A stretch of DNA of 9,986 nucleotides from JBGCDD01 sp045105075 (GTDB taxonomy: Bacteria > Pseudomonadota > Alphaproteobacteria > Rhodobacterales > Rhodobacteraceae): NCBI GenBank assembly GCA_045105075.1, contig JBGCDD010000019.1, forward strand, positions 1 through 9,986, in the 5' to 3' direction. The notes under the pieces are model-generated. The model did no database searches. It was not told the DNA's origin and was given only the letters and a program-made list of their open reading frames with translations. Positions 1-7,193 of the stretch are shown one piece after another (positions within the stretch are counted from its first letter, which is position 1; each line of letters starts with the position of its first letter). The position numbers were made by a program, and so were the translations under genes.

Positions 1-1
1 G

Positions 2-751
2 GCTTACCGGTTTGATGGGCCGGTCGATGCCCCTGTTCTGATGCTGTCCAACAGTCTGATGTCGACGCACCGAATGTGGGACCCCCAAATGACCGCATTT
101 ACAGGCGCGTTTCGCGTCTTGCGCTATGACACCCGAGGCCATGGTTCAAGTGAATCGACCCCTGGCCCCTATACGATCGAGTTGCTCGCCGAAGATGCCG
201 CTGCCTTGATCGATACAGCGGACGTCGGCCCGGTGCATTTTCTTGGGCTTTCAATGGGCGGAATGATTGGTCAGCGGCTGGCGGTCTCACGCCCCGATCT
301 CGTGCAACGCTTGGTGCTGTGTGACACAGCGTCCGAAATGCCGACCCTTGAGATGTGGAACGAGCGTATCGCTATTGCAGACCGCGACGGCATCGAGGGC
401 TTGGTGGCCAACACGATCCAACGCTGGTTCACCCCGGCCTTCGTGGAACATTCTCCTGCTGCCGTTGGCTTTGTAGAAGGCATGATCCGGGACACTGGTG
501 CAGAGGGCTACATCGCGTGCGCTTCGGCTGTACGTGACATGAGTCAAACGCATATCTTGAAAGACATTGCCGCGGAAAGTCTTGTGGTCATCGGCGAAAA
601 GGACCCCGCCTGCACGCCCGAACAAGGGCTTGTGTTGGTGAAGGAAATCTCTGGCGCTCAAAAGGTTGTCATCGCAGATGCTGCGCATTTGTCGAACATT
701 GAGAAACCGGTCGAATTCAACCGCGCTGTTTTGGACTTCCTGACGCCATAG
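2..751 (+). CDS. pcaD: 3-oxoadipate enol-lactonase-like alpha/beta hydrolase, 5' end outside the window
   Basis: The reading frame is open from base 2, and the residues before the first internal ATG (base 41) already match the family N-terminus (YRFDGP...APVLMLSNSL). The true start therefore lies roughly 10-15 residues upstream, outside the window. The protein is an alpha/beta hydrolase. The nucleophile motif GLSMGG has its serine codon at 251-253. The acid is probably the Asp in GEKDP (602-604), and the histidine is in DAAHLSNIEKP (686-688). The segments FRVLRYDTRGHG and LSNSL (oxyanion region) are typical of PcaD. The known family reaction is hydrolysis of 3-oxoadipate enol-lactone to 3-oxoadipate in the cytoplasmic beta-ketoadipate pathway for protocatechuate or catechol. 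No other pca gene follows it, so if it belongs to a pca operon it is the last gene or an orphan. The length (about 250 residues in all) fits. A related esterase of unknown substrate is the main alternative. Confidence 0.82.
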   Translation, partial: AYRFDGPVDAPVLMLSNSLMSTHRMWDPQMTAFTGAFRVLRYDTRGHGSSESTPGPYTIELLAEDAAALIDTADVGPVHFLGLSMGGMIGQRLAVSRPDLVQRLVLCDTASEMPTLEMWNERIAIADRDGIEGLVANTIQRWFTPAFVEHSPAAVGFVEGMIRDTGAEGYIACASAVRDMSQTHILKDIAAESLVVIGEKDPACTPEQGLVLVKEISGAQKVVIADAAHLSNIEKPVEFNRAVLDFLTP

Positions 752-1071
752 CAAACACCCAGCGCCAAGCTGGCGATCCCGTCAATCTTGGTGCCACCGG
801 GCCGAGCTGCCTAGGCGCACGCGTCAGGCTTATCCTGATGCTGCGACTTGGACCAACGTCTGCTTTATGCGAGCCGCGATCCGGCAGAGGCGTTTCAGCC
901 AAGGTTTCTTATGGGCCGTCCACGGCACTGGCACCTATACAGTGCCTTTGATTGATGCCGCGCAAACAGTCGAGATCCGCTTCGGGCCTTCATTGAAAGA
1001 AGCGTTGCAGCAACCAATTCTTGCGCACGTCCAAGGACCGAAATCGACAAGCAGCACCATATTGGTTCCCT
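752..1071. other. Convergent intergenic region, no gene seen
   Basis: This is 320 bases between the pcaD-like stop and the stop of the oppositely oriented 414-residue gene. Short frames exist on both strands, but none has a good ribosome site or recognisable protein sequence. The only structured element seen is the hairpin at 924-946, entered separately. Confidence 0.6.
924..946. terminator. Hairpin between convergent genes, possibly a weak bidirectional terminator
   Basis: GGCACTG (924-930) pairs perfectly with CAGTGCC (940-946) across a 9-base loop. It is followed by only TTT on the + strand and preceded by nothing T-rich for the - strand. It lies between two converging genes, where a terminator is expected. 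Without a real T tract, and about 170 bases past the pcaD stop, this is only a candidate. Confidence 0.22.
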
Positions 1072-2316
1072 CTAGTTCAGATAGTCGATGAACTTTTCCG
1101 GGACGTCGCAATAGACCTGATTGTCCGCCCGCCCCTTGACGGGTTCGAAAACAGAAGTCTTTTCAGGTGCTTCGCCGTCGTCGGGCGGATAATCGTCCAA
1201 TTGGAACGGTGGCGTGTAAGAAATCGCTTTGTCACCCGTGGGTGTCGCATAAAAACCGTTACGAATACGGTCGATCAACTCATAGGCAAATTCACTGTCA
1301 GGGTTTTTCGTTTTGGGCCGCGCCAGCCAATAGCTGGCCGCGCCCCCCTCAAACACCTTGAACGCAGTTGCCAGATAGGTTCCGGGCTGGCGAATGATCC
1401 AGAGCGGGATGTCGAAACCCTTGTCCCAGTTAGAGCCAATCAGATAGTGGCGGGCATCGGGCGAGGTTTCGTTGATGATCCATTCAACAAACTCTCGATG
1501 GGTCTCGTCGCCGCTTTCATCTGCCCATGCGTAATAAGTCTTGCGCAAGGCAGTGTCGGCTGCGATCTGATCAGGCGTTTTTGCTGAAAAAGGCTCAGGC
1601 TTCGCAGGCTTGGGCGGCCTTTGTGCTGCAATGGCTTTTGCCATGCGGTCGCGTTCTGCATCGGTCAGGTATGTGGTGCTGTGAAAGCGCCCGCTCCAAA
1701 ACCACGCAAGTATAGTCACGTTTGGGGTGTTGGTTCCCAGTTCCACCGCTTTGAGAAGCGACCGATCATGAACTTCCAAGTCTTCGGCATGTGTGACACC
1801 GGCACAAGTCTGTAAAACGTTCTCCATCCGCTTGGCCGCCGCAATGTGTCGTGTGTCCTTTGTTGCACCAGAGAATTTGACCCGCGTCAAAAGACCGTCT
1901 GAATCATAGTCGATGACACATTTTCCTTTGACGACCCCTGTCCAATTCTCATGGTTTCGCAGCGCTTCAGCAGTGTAAGCATCGCCAAAACGCGCGGCGA
2001 TGTGGTCAAGGTCCCGGATATGCATGCCGGGGCGGAGCCTTTGCAGCATTTCGTCCAGCTGAATGGCGCGCTTGGCCTCAGCGTCTTGTGCCGCGCGTCG
2101 TTGGGCTGCGTCCTCTTTCGCTTTGTGTAAAGTCGCCTTGGCTTCGGCCTCCCATTCCACAAACGCTTGCTTCAGTGTTTCGCCATTCTGTTCAAAATCT
2201 CTTTGAAGATCCGGAAGCTCGTCCAACTCTTTTGTTCCCTGCTCCACAAGGTCCCGCAAAGCCTCGGGTGTCAGGCCAGCACGTTTCAGCAATCGGTTGA
2301 CAATAAAATTGATCAT
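1072..2316 (-). CDS. Uncharacterised 414-residue protein with a DUF4274-like C-terminal segment
   Basis: I do not recognise a named family for the whole protein. Seen in the sequence: a hydrophobic-then-helical N-terminus (MINFIVNRLLKRAGL) with no clear signal peptide; a strongly charged Ala/Glu/Lys/Gln-rich stretch at residues 45-95, likely a long helix or coiled coil; a middle region at 96-215; a Pro/Lys-rich linker near 231-245 (QRPPKPAKPEP); and a C-terminal region. Residues 273-323 (EFVEWIINE, then SNWDKGFDIPLWII, then TAFKVFEGG) resemble the NWDxGfxxPxWI...TAl.iF pattern I associate with DUF4274, a small domain of unknown function. That assignment is from memory. The start is the ATG at 2314-2316; no strong Shine-Dalgarno precedes it, but an AT-rich stretch at 2360-2383 could carry its promoter. 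Codon use is ordinary and the frame is long and uninterrupted, so it is very probably a real gene. It stands alone, beside gene-poor DNA. Confidence 0.8.
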   Translation of the reverse strand: MINFIVNRLLKRAGLTPEALRDLVEQGTKELDELPDLQRDFEQNGETLKQAFVEWEAEAKATLHKAKEDAAQRRAAQDAEAKRAIQLDEMLQRLRPGMHIRDLDHIAARFGDAYTAEALRNHENWTGVVKGKCVIDYDSDGLLTRVKFSGATKDTRHIAAAKRMENVLQTCAGVTHAEDLEVHDRSLLKAVELGTNTPNVTILAWFWSGRFHSTTYLTDAERDRMAKAIAAQRPPKPAKPEPFSAKTPDQIAADTALRKTYYAWADESGDETHREFVEWIINETSPDARHYLIGSNWDKGFDIPLWIIRQPGTYLATAFKVFEGGAASYWLARPKTKNPDSEFAYELIDRIRNGFYATPTGDKAISYTPPFQLDDYPPDDGEAPEKTSVFEPVKGRADNQVYCDVPEKFIDYLN

Positions 2317-2748
2317 GGACGCCAGGTCTTTCTTGGAAAGGTTGAGTGGTTTTGGCTCAGAAAAATAATCAAAATTTGACAGCCATAAGGCCGGGAGTTG
2401 TTGGTGCCATGGCTAGCGAACGCCAAATGGCGCGCCATGATGGTCTCGCAAGTGGAGATACTTGCTGCATTGCGTGCGAGGTCGGTCTGCTGCCTGATCT
2501 GTTCACGCTGTCAACAGATGGAGAGAGCTTTCTGCGACTGCGTTGTCCATTGCCGGGCGATACATGAGAGAGGTGGTGATTGTAACGTTTGCTTATGGTT
2601 TATTCGTTAGGCACATGCAGAGAGGGTTGGCATCCAGGTTGTGTTTGCTGAGAAACGATTGTCACCGTGTGCTTTTGACCTGAGAACCGTGGCCCGCTGC
2701 CCGGCAGTGGTTTGCCAGCAAGGCGAGGTCAGATCCGCTGTTGTGGAG

Positions 2749-3000
2749 ATGGCAGAGCCAACAACACACACCCGCAAGCCGTTTAAATTGGTCGAACTCG
2801 AGCGCGACCGCCCAGCCTATAACGAGCACGGCAAAGAGGTGGAATATGACAAAGAGCGCAAGCTGAAAATCCGGGCTGAACGGATCGCGCAGGCATTGAA
2901 AAACGAAGAAACGCTTGGCAATCTTGCCCCGTCGAATTTAATGGCCAGTGCCTTGGGCGATGCTTTTCAGACGACCAATGGCTTACGACGGTGCCTATAG
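2749..3000 (+). CDS. Doubtful small ORF or 5' remnant of a larger gene, 83 residues
   Basis: From the ATG at 2749 the frame gives a hydrophilic, Lys/Glu/Arg-rich protein (starting MAEPTTHTRKPFKLVELERD) with a central charged helix (KERKLKIRAERIAQALKNEE). It ends in a tail, TNGLRRCL, that looks out of character. Codon choice is coding-like over about residues 5-75. I recognise no family. The purine-rich GGAG directly abuts the ATG, which is poor spacing. The frame is also open upstream to a GTG at 2641, but those residues look non-coding. The abrupt loss of coding character near 2985 suggests a truncated or frameshifted gene rather than a complete small protein. Confidence 0.3.
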   Translation: MAEPTTHTRKPFKLVELERDRPAYNEHGKEVEYDKERKLKIRAERIAQALKNEETLGNLAPSNLMASALGDAFQTTNGLRRCL

Positions 3001-3372
3001 TGGTCAAACGGGCGTGGCCTGAGACGTCAGGATCTGTGCTTGAGCGGATTGAAAAGGAATGCGTGGATATACGGCATATGGCCGGATCGTTTACACCGAC
3101 GACAGGCTTGCCGATCATCGCCAGGACCCTCCATTCGACCAGCCTCAAGAGGCTTGGCTGCGGCATAGCTTGATCTCGTGCAACTGGCGTCTCCGCAGTA
3201 TGGAAAAACTCCGGTTGAAGCCCATTTTCTACTTTGACACAATCTGCAGCGCCTCAAATAGGGGTGGGACATGCGCATTCGCCGTTGTGCCGCCAGGAAT
3301 TTCCGAGACCCCCAAAGCAGGCCTTGGAAACTGAAAACGCGGGGTGTTCTTTTTGGGGATTGTTGATCAGAC

Positions 3373-3428
3373 AACCGGACTTTCGTTGCAGGGACGACGC
3401 TAAATAACCGGGCTTTGCGCAGCGGACA
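3373..3428. repeat. Imperfect short direct repeat
   Basis: AACCGGACTTTCGTTGCAGG (from 3373) is followed 33 bases later by AACCGGGCTTTGCGCAGCGG (from 3406). The two share AACCGG.CTTT and a GCAG core with a small length difference. The second unit runs into GCGGACATT, a string I associate with short dispersed intergenic sequences in Rhodobacterales genomes; this is an impression, not a search result. Function unknown. Confidence 0.3.
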
Positions 3429-3478
3429 TTTGGAATATACCCGCACCCTTAGCTGACCAGCGACCTGGCCTATTCGTC

Positions 3479-3495
3479 TGCACATTTTGTGTGCA
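3479..3495. other. Small perfect hairpin downstream of soxG
   Basis: TGCACA (3479-3484) and TGTGCA (3490-3495) form a 6-bp stem around TTTTG. It lies about 100 bases beyond the soxG stop, on the transcribed side of the operon. On the soxG strand it is not followed by a T tract, so it is not a convincing intrinsic terminator. A protein-binding palindrome or chance occurrence is equally possible. Confidence 0.25.
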
Positions 3496-3593
3496 ATTGA
3501 GAAACCACATCAGGTGCGATTGCGGCAATGTTCGAGCGGCGTAATACCTACTCCAAAGTCCACTCCGAAACCCAGCACCGAGCGCCTGCGGCG

Positions 3594-4121
3594 TCACGCG
3601 TCGATCTGTTCCGCGAAGGTTACCAAAAGTGCAAATAGCCCCGCAAAATGAGCACGCGGGACGTGGATTCGGTATTGGTTCTCTCCGCCAAAGCCATAGA
3701 TCAGGACGTCGTATCCGTAAAAACCTCGCACAACGGAGGGCGATGCCAGCGTCGCAGAAATTTCTGTGCCACGCTGCAAAAGGCCCAAAGCAGTGCCGCC
3801 CTTGATGTCGATCACACCATATCCATCTGTCACATCTGAGACCGCCAACCCGAGGTCGTCGTGCCAACCGTCTGGCAGCTCTGGGCCGTCCACGATCAAA
3901 ATCCTGTCACGGCGCAAACGCAGGGCATATGGGGTCCCCATAACCGGTTCCGGCCAACCAAATGCTTGTGACAGACCGGCCAGTAACAGCGCATTTTGGT
4001 GCGTCCCGCTGATCAGAACCTGCCGTTTTGGGTGCACGGTGCTGATCGTTGTCTGCGCTCTGGTGATCGGTGTTTGGCCAACATCCTGAGCGGGATCCCA
4101 GCGGTGAGTGTCATTGCGCAT
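3594..4121 (-). CDS. soxG: Sarcosine oxidase gamma subunit (SoxG), 175 residues
   Basis: This is the last gene of the soxBDAG operon. Its ATG (4119-4121) lies inside the end of soxA, giving an 11-base overlap and probable translational coupling. In the family, the gamma subunit is a small GcvT/YgfZ-like protein that packs against the folate-handling half of the alpha subunit in the cytoplasmic alpha-beta-gamma-delta enzyme; it carries no flavin. Seen here: the DGYGVIDIKGGTALGLLQRG stretch (residues 99-118), matching the family's DGY...G..A..LL..G pattern; a conserved-looking YGYDVLIYGFG strand (135-145); and a C-terminal YRIHVPRAHFAGLFALL helix region. The N-terminal third is divergent, as is common for SoxG. 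The assignment rests on operon position plus these motifs. Length is slightly short of the usual 180-200. Confidence 0.8.
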   Translation of the reverse strand: MRNDTHRWDPAQDVGQTPITRAQTTISTVHPKRQVLISGTHQNALLLAGLSQAFGWPEPVMGTPYALRLRRDRILIVDGPELPDGWHDDLGLAVSDVTDGYGVIDIKGGTALGLLQRGTEISATLASPSVVRGFYGYDVLIYGFGGENQYRIHVPRAHFAGLFALLVTFAEQIDA

Positions 4122-6915
4122 TCAGTCGCGCCCCCTCTGGATCAAAGAAACACGGCGCAGTGACACGGGCCTGCAGGCGTTGGCCCAGATGAAACAGCTC
4201 GACTTCGGTGCCTGCTTGGGCCAGGTCTGCGGTCACCATCCCCAGGGCAATCGGGTGCCCAAGCGTCGGACTGCGATAGCTGGAACTGACGTAGCCTGAC
4301 GAAACTGGCCCGTCAGGCCCCGGAACCACCACATGCGCACCGGTTGGCAAAGGCAATGCGCCATCAGGCACCGTCAAGCCGACCAAGCGCCGCCGCGCGG
4401 TCTGTTTGGCGGCGTCTGTCCAAAGCCCGCGGTCACCGACAAACGCCGCCTTCTTTTTTTGCCGGGGGAGGCCAAAGCCAAGGTCATGCGGCATGGTTTC
4501 ACCGTCGGTGTCTTTTCCGATGATCAAGTAGCCTTTTTCGGCCCGCATCACCGACAAGGCTTCTACGCCGATTGGTCCGGCGTCATGCGCCCGCGCGATG
4601 TCAAGCGTGGCCTCCCAAAGATCGCCCACCATGGACGAGGCAATCGACAGCTCGAAACTGGTATCTCCGGTAAAGCTGACGCGGGCGGCGCGAACGGGCG
4701 ATCCGTTGAATTGCCCCGCGCGCCAGGTCATATGCGGGAATGCGGCGGCCGAGATATCGATGTCGAGCTTCAAGGCGCCAACAATATCGCGGGCTTTGGG
4801 GCCAGAGACGGTGACAGTCGACCAATGCTGTGTCGTGTCGTGCACAAAGATGCGATCGGGGTCATTGCCATCCTGCCGCCAGCTTTCCAGCATGCCATAG
4901 ACGCCTTCGACGTGGCTGGACGAACACGAGATGACAAAGCGGTTCTGATCCATCCGCGCGATCACACCATCATCGTAAACGACCCCGCCTTCGGTCAGCA
5001 TGAACCCATATCGGATGTTGCCGGGCGCCAGGGTTTTGATGGTGTTGTAGTAGATGAAATTGACGAAATCCTCGGCGTCGGGGCCCATGACTTCGATCTT
5101 GCCCAATGGAGAGGCGTCGAAAACGCCAGCGCTTTGACGGGCCATCAGGATTTCGCGGGTGATGTTGGCGTGCGCGTCGCCTTCCCCGTACCAACCGGGT
5201 CGCAACCACCCGCCATACTCCCCCAGTGCGGCGCCGGCCGCGCGGTGTTGTGATTCAAGCGCCAGCCGTTTGAGCGGATGGACCTGTTGCCCGCGATGCG
5301 CGCCGCGATAGAGTTCCAAAGGCACGGGCACGAAGGGCGGGCGGAACGTCGTTGTGCCGACCTCGGGGATGGATTTGCCTTGCAAGGCGGCCATTGCGCC
5401 CAGACCAGAGACATTGGACGTTTTGCCCTGATCGCTGGCCATTCCCAATGTGGTATAGCGCTTGAGATGCTCGACAGAGACATAGTTTTCGCGCGCAGCA
5501 AGCTCGATGTCTTTCACCGTGACGTCGTGCTGCAGGTCGATCCATTGCCTTGTTTTCGCGCCCAAAACTGGCTCTGGCGGGGTCGCGCAGAAGACATGAC
5601 TGCGCGGCGGTGGTGGTTTGCCCAGACCTGCGGCCTCCGCCTCGTCGAGGATATCATCGATGTTGTGAGTGCCATTGGCGGACCCACAGGCGGTGATCCA
5701 GTCGGGCCCTGTGCCAGGCACAAACGCGGCGGCGGTTTCATCCCAACGCAGCTTGCCCCCGGCGTGGCGCCACAGATGCACAACGGGTGTCAGTCCGGCG
5801 GACGTCAGGATCGTATCGCAGTCCAAACTCTTGGCGCCGACACGCAGCTGTCGGACGCTTTTTCTGCCCACAGCCGTTGCTGGCCCTTCGCTGGGGTCAA
5901 TCACATCGATGGTCGCGCCCACCTTTTGGAGGTGGTGAATTTGATCATCGGCCAGGTTGTGGGGCGCCATCACGGCGATGCGGTTGCCCACCAAAACACC
6001 GTAGCGCGCCAGATAGTCCGCCGCGCCGTTCAGCGACATCACGCCAGGCAGATCATTGTTGGCGAAGGTCAGCGGGCGGTCCATGGCGCCGGTCGCCATC
6101 ACGCATCTGTCCGGTCGCATGCGGATCAGCCGGGGCGCTTGCCCAAAGCCGCGGTCCTGTGCAATTGCGACAAGCTGGTGGTCATAGACGCCGAACGCCG
6201 TAGCCTTCAACATCACGCGACCGCCTGCATCTTCGATCGCTTTGTGCGCGGCTTTCACCCAAGCACCCGGCGCCTGACCAGCAATGTCGCGGCTTTGATA
6301 GGCGTTGCCCCCGGCGACCGGGTGATCGTCGACCAGCACAACCGAAAGCCCAGAGGCAGCCGCGGCTTGGGCCGCAGTCAGGCCCGCAACACCGCCGCCC
6401 ACCACCAAAAGATCGCACCGGTCATGGGTTTGGTCCGCCTGATAGCCTTCAATTTCCTGACTGTCCAAGGCACCCAGACCCGCCATCTTGCGAATGCCCG
6501 GCTCGAACAGATGCCAATTGGGCCACATGAAGGTTTTATAGTAAAACCCGGCGGGCAAAAACCGGTTGAACAGGTCAAGCCCGCCCTTGATATCGAAGTT
6601 CGCTGACGGAAATGCGTTGACCGCGCGGGCGTCCATCCCATCCATCAGCGGGGTTGTCGCGGCAAGGCAGTTGGACAGCTCTGCACCGTTCAGGCGAATG
6701 TTGAAAATGGCGTTGGGATCATCAAACCAACTGCTCCAGACACTGCGCGGGCGGTGATATTTGAAGCTGCGCCCCATGACACGAACACCGTTGGCCAAGA
6801 GGGCCGAGGCAACGGTGTCGCCGGGATGACCGTGGTAATCCTTACCATCAAATCGAAACGACAAGCGTCGGGACCGGTCTATGAGCCCGCCGGCGCCGAT
6901 GCGCGCGCTGCTCAC
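4111..6915 (-). CDS. soxA: Sarcosine oxidase alpha subunit (SoxA), 934 residues
   Basis: This is the large subunit of the heterotetrameric enzyme. It holds the NAD and FAD sites and the site where the methyl-derived carbon meets tetrahydrofolate. Domains in order: an N-terminal ferredoxin-like fold without cluster cysteines (about 15-105; FDGKDYHGHPGDTVASALLANGV, GRSFKYHRPR); the family signature PAGFYYKTFMWP (121-132); a dinucleotide-binding motif VVGGGVAGLTAA (171-182); a second flavin-disulfide-reductase-like ATG motif (CVMATGAMDRPL, 271-282); the family signature VEHLKRYTTLGMASDQGKTS (481-500); then a GcvT aminomethyltransferase-like domain (about 545-925) with FDASPLGKIEVMGPDA and RAEKGYLIIGKDTDG...MPHDLGF. 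The start is GTG at 6913-6915, overlapping the soxD stop as GTGA, so the two are coupled. Length is a little below the common 960-1000. The segment after YHRPR (SVWSSWFDDPNAIFNIRLNG) departs from the classical form (G..xxGxEEPNAL), so the substrate could be an N-methyl amine other than sarcosine. Confidence 0.93.
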   Translation of the reverse strand: MSSARIGAGGLIDRSRRLSFRFDGKDYHGHPGDTVASALLANGVRVMGRSFKYHRPRSVWSSWFDDPNAIFNIRLNGAELSNCLAATTPLMDGMDARAVNAFPSANFDIKGGLDLFNRFLPAGFYYKTFMWPNWHLFEPGIRKMAGLGALDSQEIEGYQADQTHDRCDLLVVGGGVAGLTAAQAAAASGLSVVLVDDHPVAGGNAYQSRDIAGQAPGAWVKAAHKAIEDAGGRVMLKATAFGVYDHQLVAIAQDRGFGQAPRLIRMRPDRCVMATGAMDRPLTFANNDLPGVMSLNGAADYLARYGVLVGNRIAVMAPHNLADDQIHHLQKVGATIDVIDPSEGPATAVGRKSVRQLRVGAKSLDCDTILTSAGLTPVVHLWRHAGGKLRWDETAAAFVPGTGPDWITACGSANGTHNIDDILDEAEAAGLGKPPPPRSHVFCATPPEPVLGAKTRQWIDLQHDVTVKDIELAARENYVSVEHLKRYTTLGMASDQGKTSNVSGLGAMAALQGKSIPEVGTTTFRPPFVPVPLELYRGAHRGQQVHPLKRLALESQHRAAGAALGEYGGWLRPGWYGEGDAHANITREILMARQSAGVFDASPLGKIEVMGPDAEDFVNFIYYNTIKTLAPGNIRYGFMLTEGGVVYDDGVIARMDQNRFVISCSSSHVEGVYGMLESWRQDGNDPDRIFVHDTTQHWSTVTVSGPKARDIVGALKLDIDISAAAFPHMTWRAGQFNGSPVRAARVSFTGDTSFELSIASSMVGDLWEATLDIARAHDAGPIGVEALSVMRAEKGYLIIGKDTDGETMPHDLGFGLPRQKKKAAFVGDRGLWTDAAKQTARRRLVGLTVPDGALPLPTGAHVVVPGPDGPVSSGYVSSSYRSPTLGHPIALGMVTADLAQAGTEVELFHLGQRLQARVTAPCFFDPEGARLNAQ

Positions 6916-7178
6916 CGCGTGTCCTTTCGCAGCTGCCCGTGGCCGAGGACTTCCATCGTCTTCGTGTCACGCTCCATCAGGAACACCTCTTGGCAAGGCA
7001 GGTGCACCCAAATCTCTCGGACCAGGCCCAGCACGTTCTTTTGCGCAAAAAGATAGTCGCGCCATTCCACATCCGTGACATCACCTGTGGTTTTGGGGCG
7101 CGATTTGCCAGCCTCACCGCCAAAGTGAAATTCACGCTCATCGCGTTCGCCGCAAAAGGGGCAGGGAAATTTTTGCAT
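6912..7178 (-). CDS. soxD: Sarcosine oxidase delta subunit (SoxD), 88 residues
   Basis: This is the small zinc-binding subunit of the soluble heterotetrameric enzyme; in known structures it contributes a structural Zn site and no redox cofactor. From the ATG at 7176-7178 the protein begins MQKFPCPFCGERDEREFHF, with Cys6, Cys9, His59 and Cys62 as the likely zinc ligands. The ATG 39 bases upstream would add 13 residues and lies within the end of soxB. I prefer 7178 because an AAGAGAGG element (7186-7193) sits 7 bases before it and because the CPFC motif then falls at the family position. The gene starts 13 bases after the soxB stop and ends in a GTGA overlap with soxA. The His-to-Cys spacing is HxxC, whereas the form I know is HxxxC (Cys6, Cys9, His59, Cys63), so one residue appears missing here. 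Confidence 0.9.
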   Translation of the reverse strand: MQKFPCPFCGERDEREFHFGGEAGKSRPKTTGDVTDVEWRDYLFAQKNVLGLVREIWVHLPCQEVFLMERDTKTMEVLGHGQLRKDTR

Positions 7179-7185
7179 GGGCTCG

Positions 7186-7193
7186 CCTCTCTT
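7186..7193 (-). promoter_or_regulatory. Shine-Dalgarno sequence that fixes the soxD start
   Basis: On the - strand, AAGAGAGG is followed after 7 bases (CGAGCCC) by the ATG at 7176-7178. It partly overlaps the soxB stop codon (7192-7194). No comparable element precedes the upstream in-frame ATG at 7217, so this element supports the shorter soxD. Confidence 0.6.

Larger units (their letters stand above)
2317..3593. other. Gene-poor region of about 1.3 kb, possibly decayed or accessory DNA
   Basis: No long frame on either strand has both a credible start and recognisable protein sequence. Its contents are one doubtful short + strand frame (2749-3000), an imperfect direct repeat (3373-3428) and a small perfect hairpin (3479-3495). 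Short frames at 2991-3173 and 3059-3334 have partly coding-like codon choice but no supportable start or family. A stretch like this between an orphan unknown gene and an intact operon is unusual for compact roseobacter DNA and may be the remains of one or more genes. Confidence 0.5.

Noticed and set aside
760..777. Short inverted repeat just after the pcaD stop (CCAGC...GCTGG)
   Set aside because: Only a 5-bp stem with no T tract, so not a supportable intrinsic terminator.
867..1091. 74-residue + strand frame after pcaD
   Set aside because: No ribosome site or family, and it runs into the convergent gene; probably chance.
2427..2438. 12-bp palindrome ATGGCGCGCCAT
   Set aside because: Single copy, no partner site and no adjacent promoter or regulator; most likely chance in GC-rich DNA.
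3059..3334. 91-residue + strand frame as a gene
   Set aside because: The AAGGA abuts the ATG with no spacing, the second half loses coding character and no family is recognisable. It may be part of a gene remnant but is not supportable as a CDS.
4333..5253. 306-residue open frame on the + strand
   Set aside because: Antisense to the GcvT-like half of soxA, with no recognisable domain.
5278..6606. 442-residue open frame on the + strand
   Set aside because: It is antisense to soxA, whose protein is clearly recognisable. The antisense frame is Arg/His/Gly-rich without any family sequence, as expected for a shadow in GC-rich DNA.
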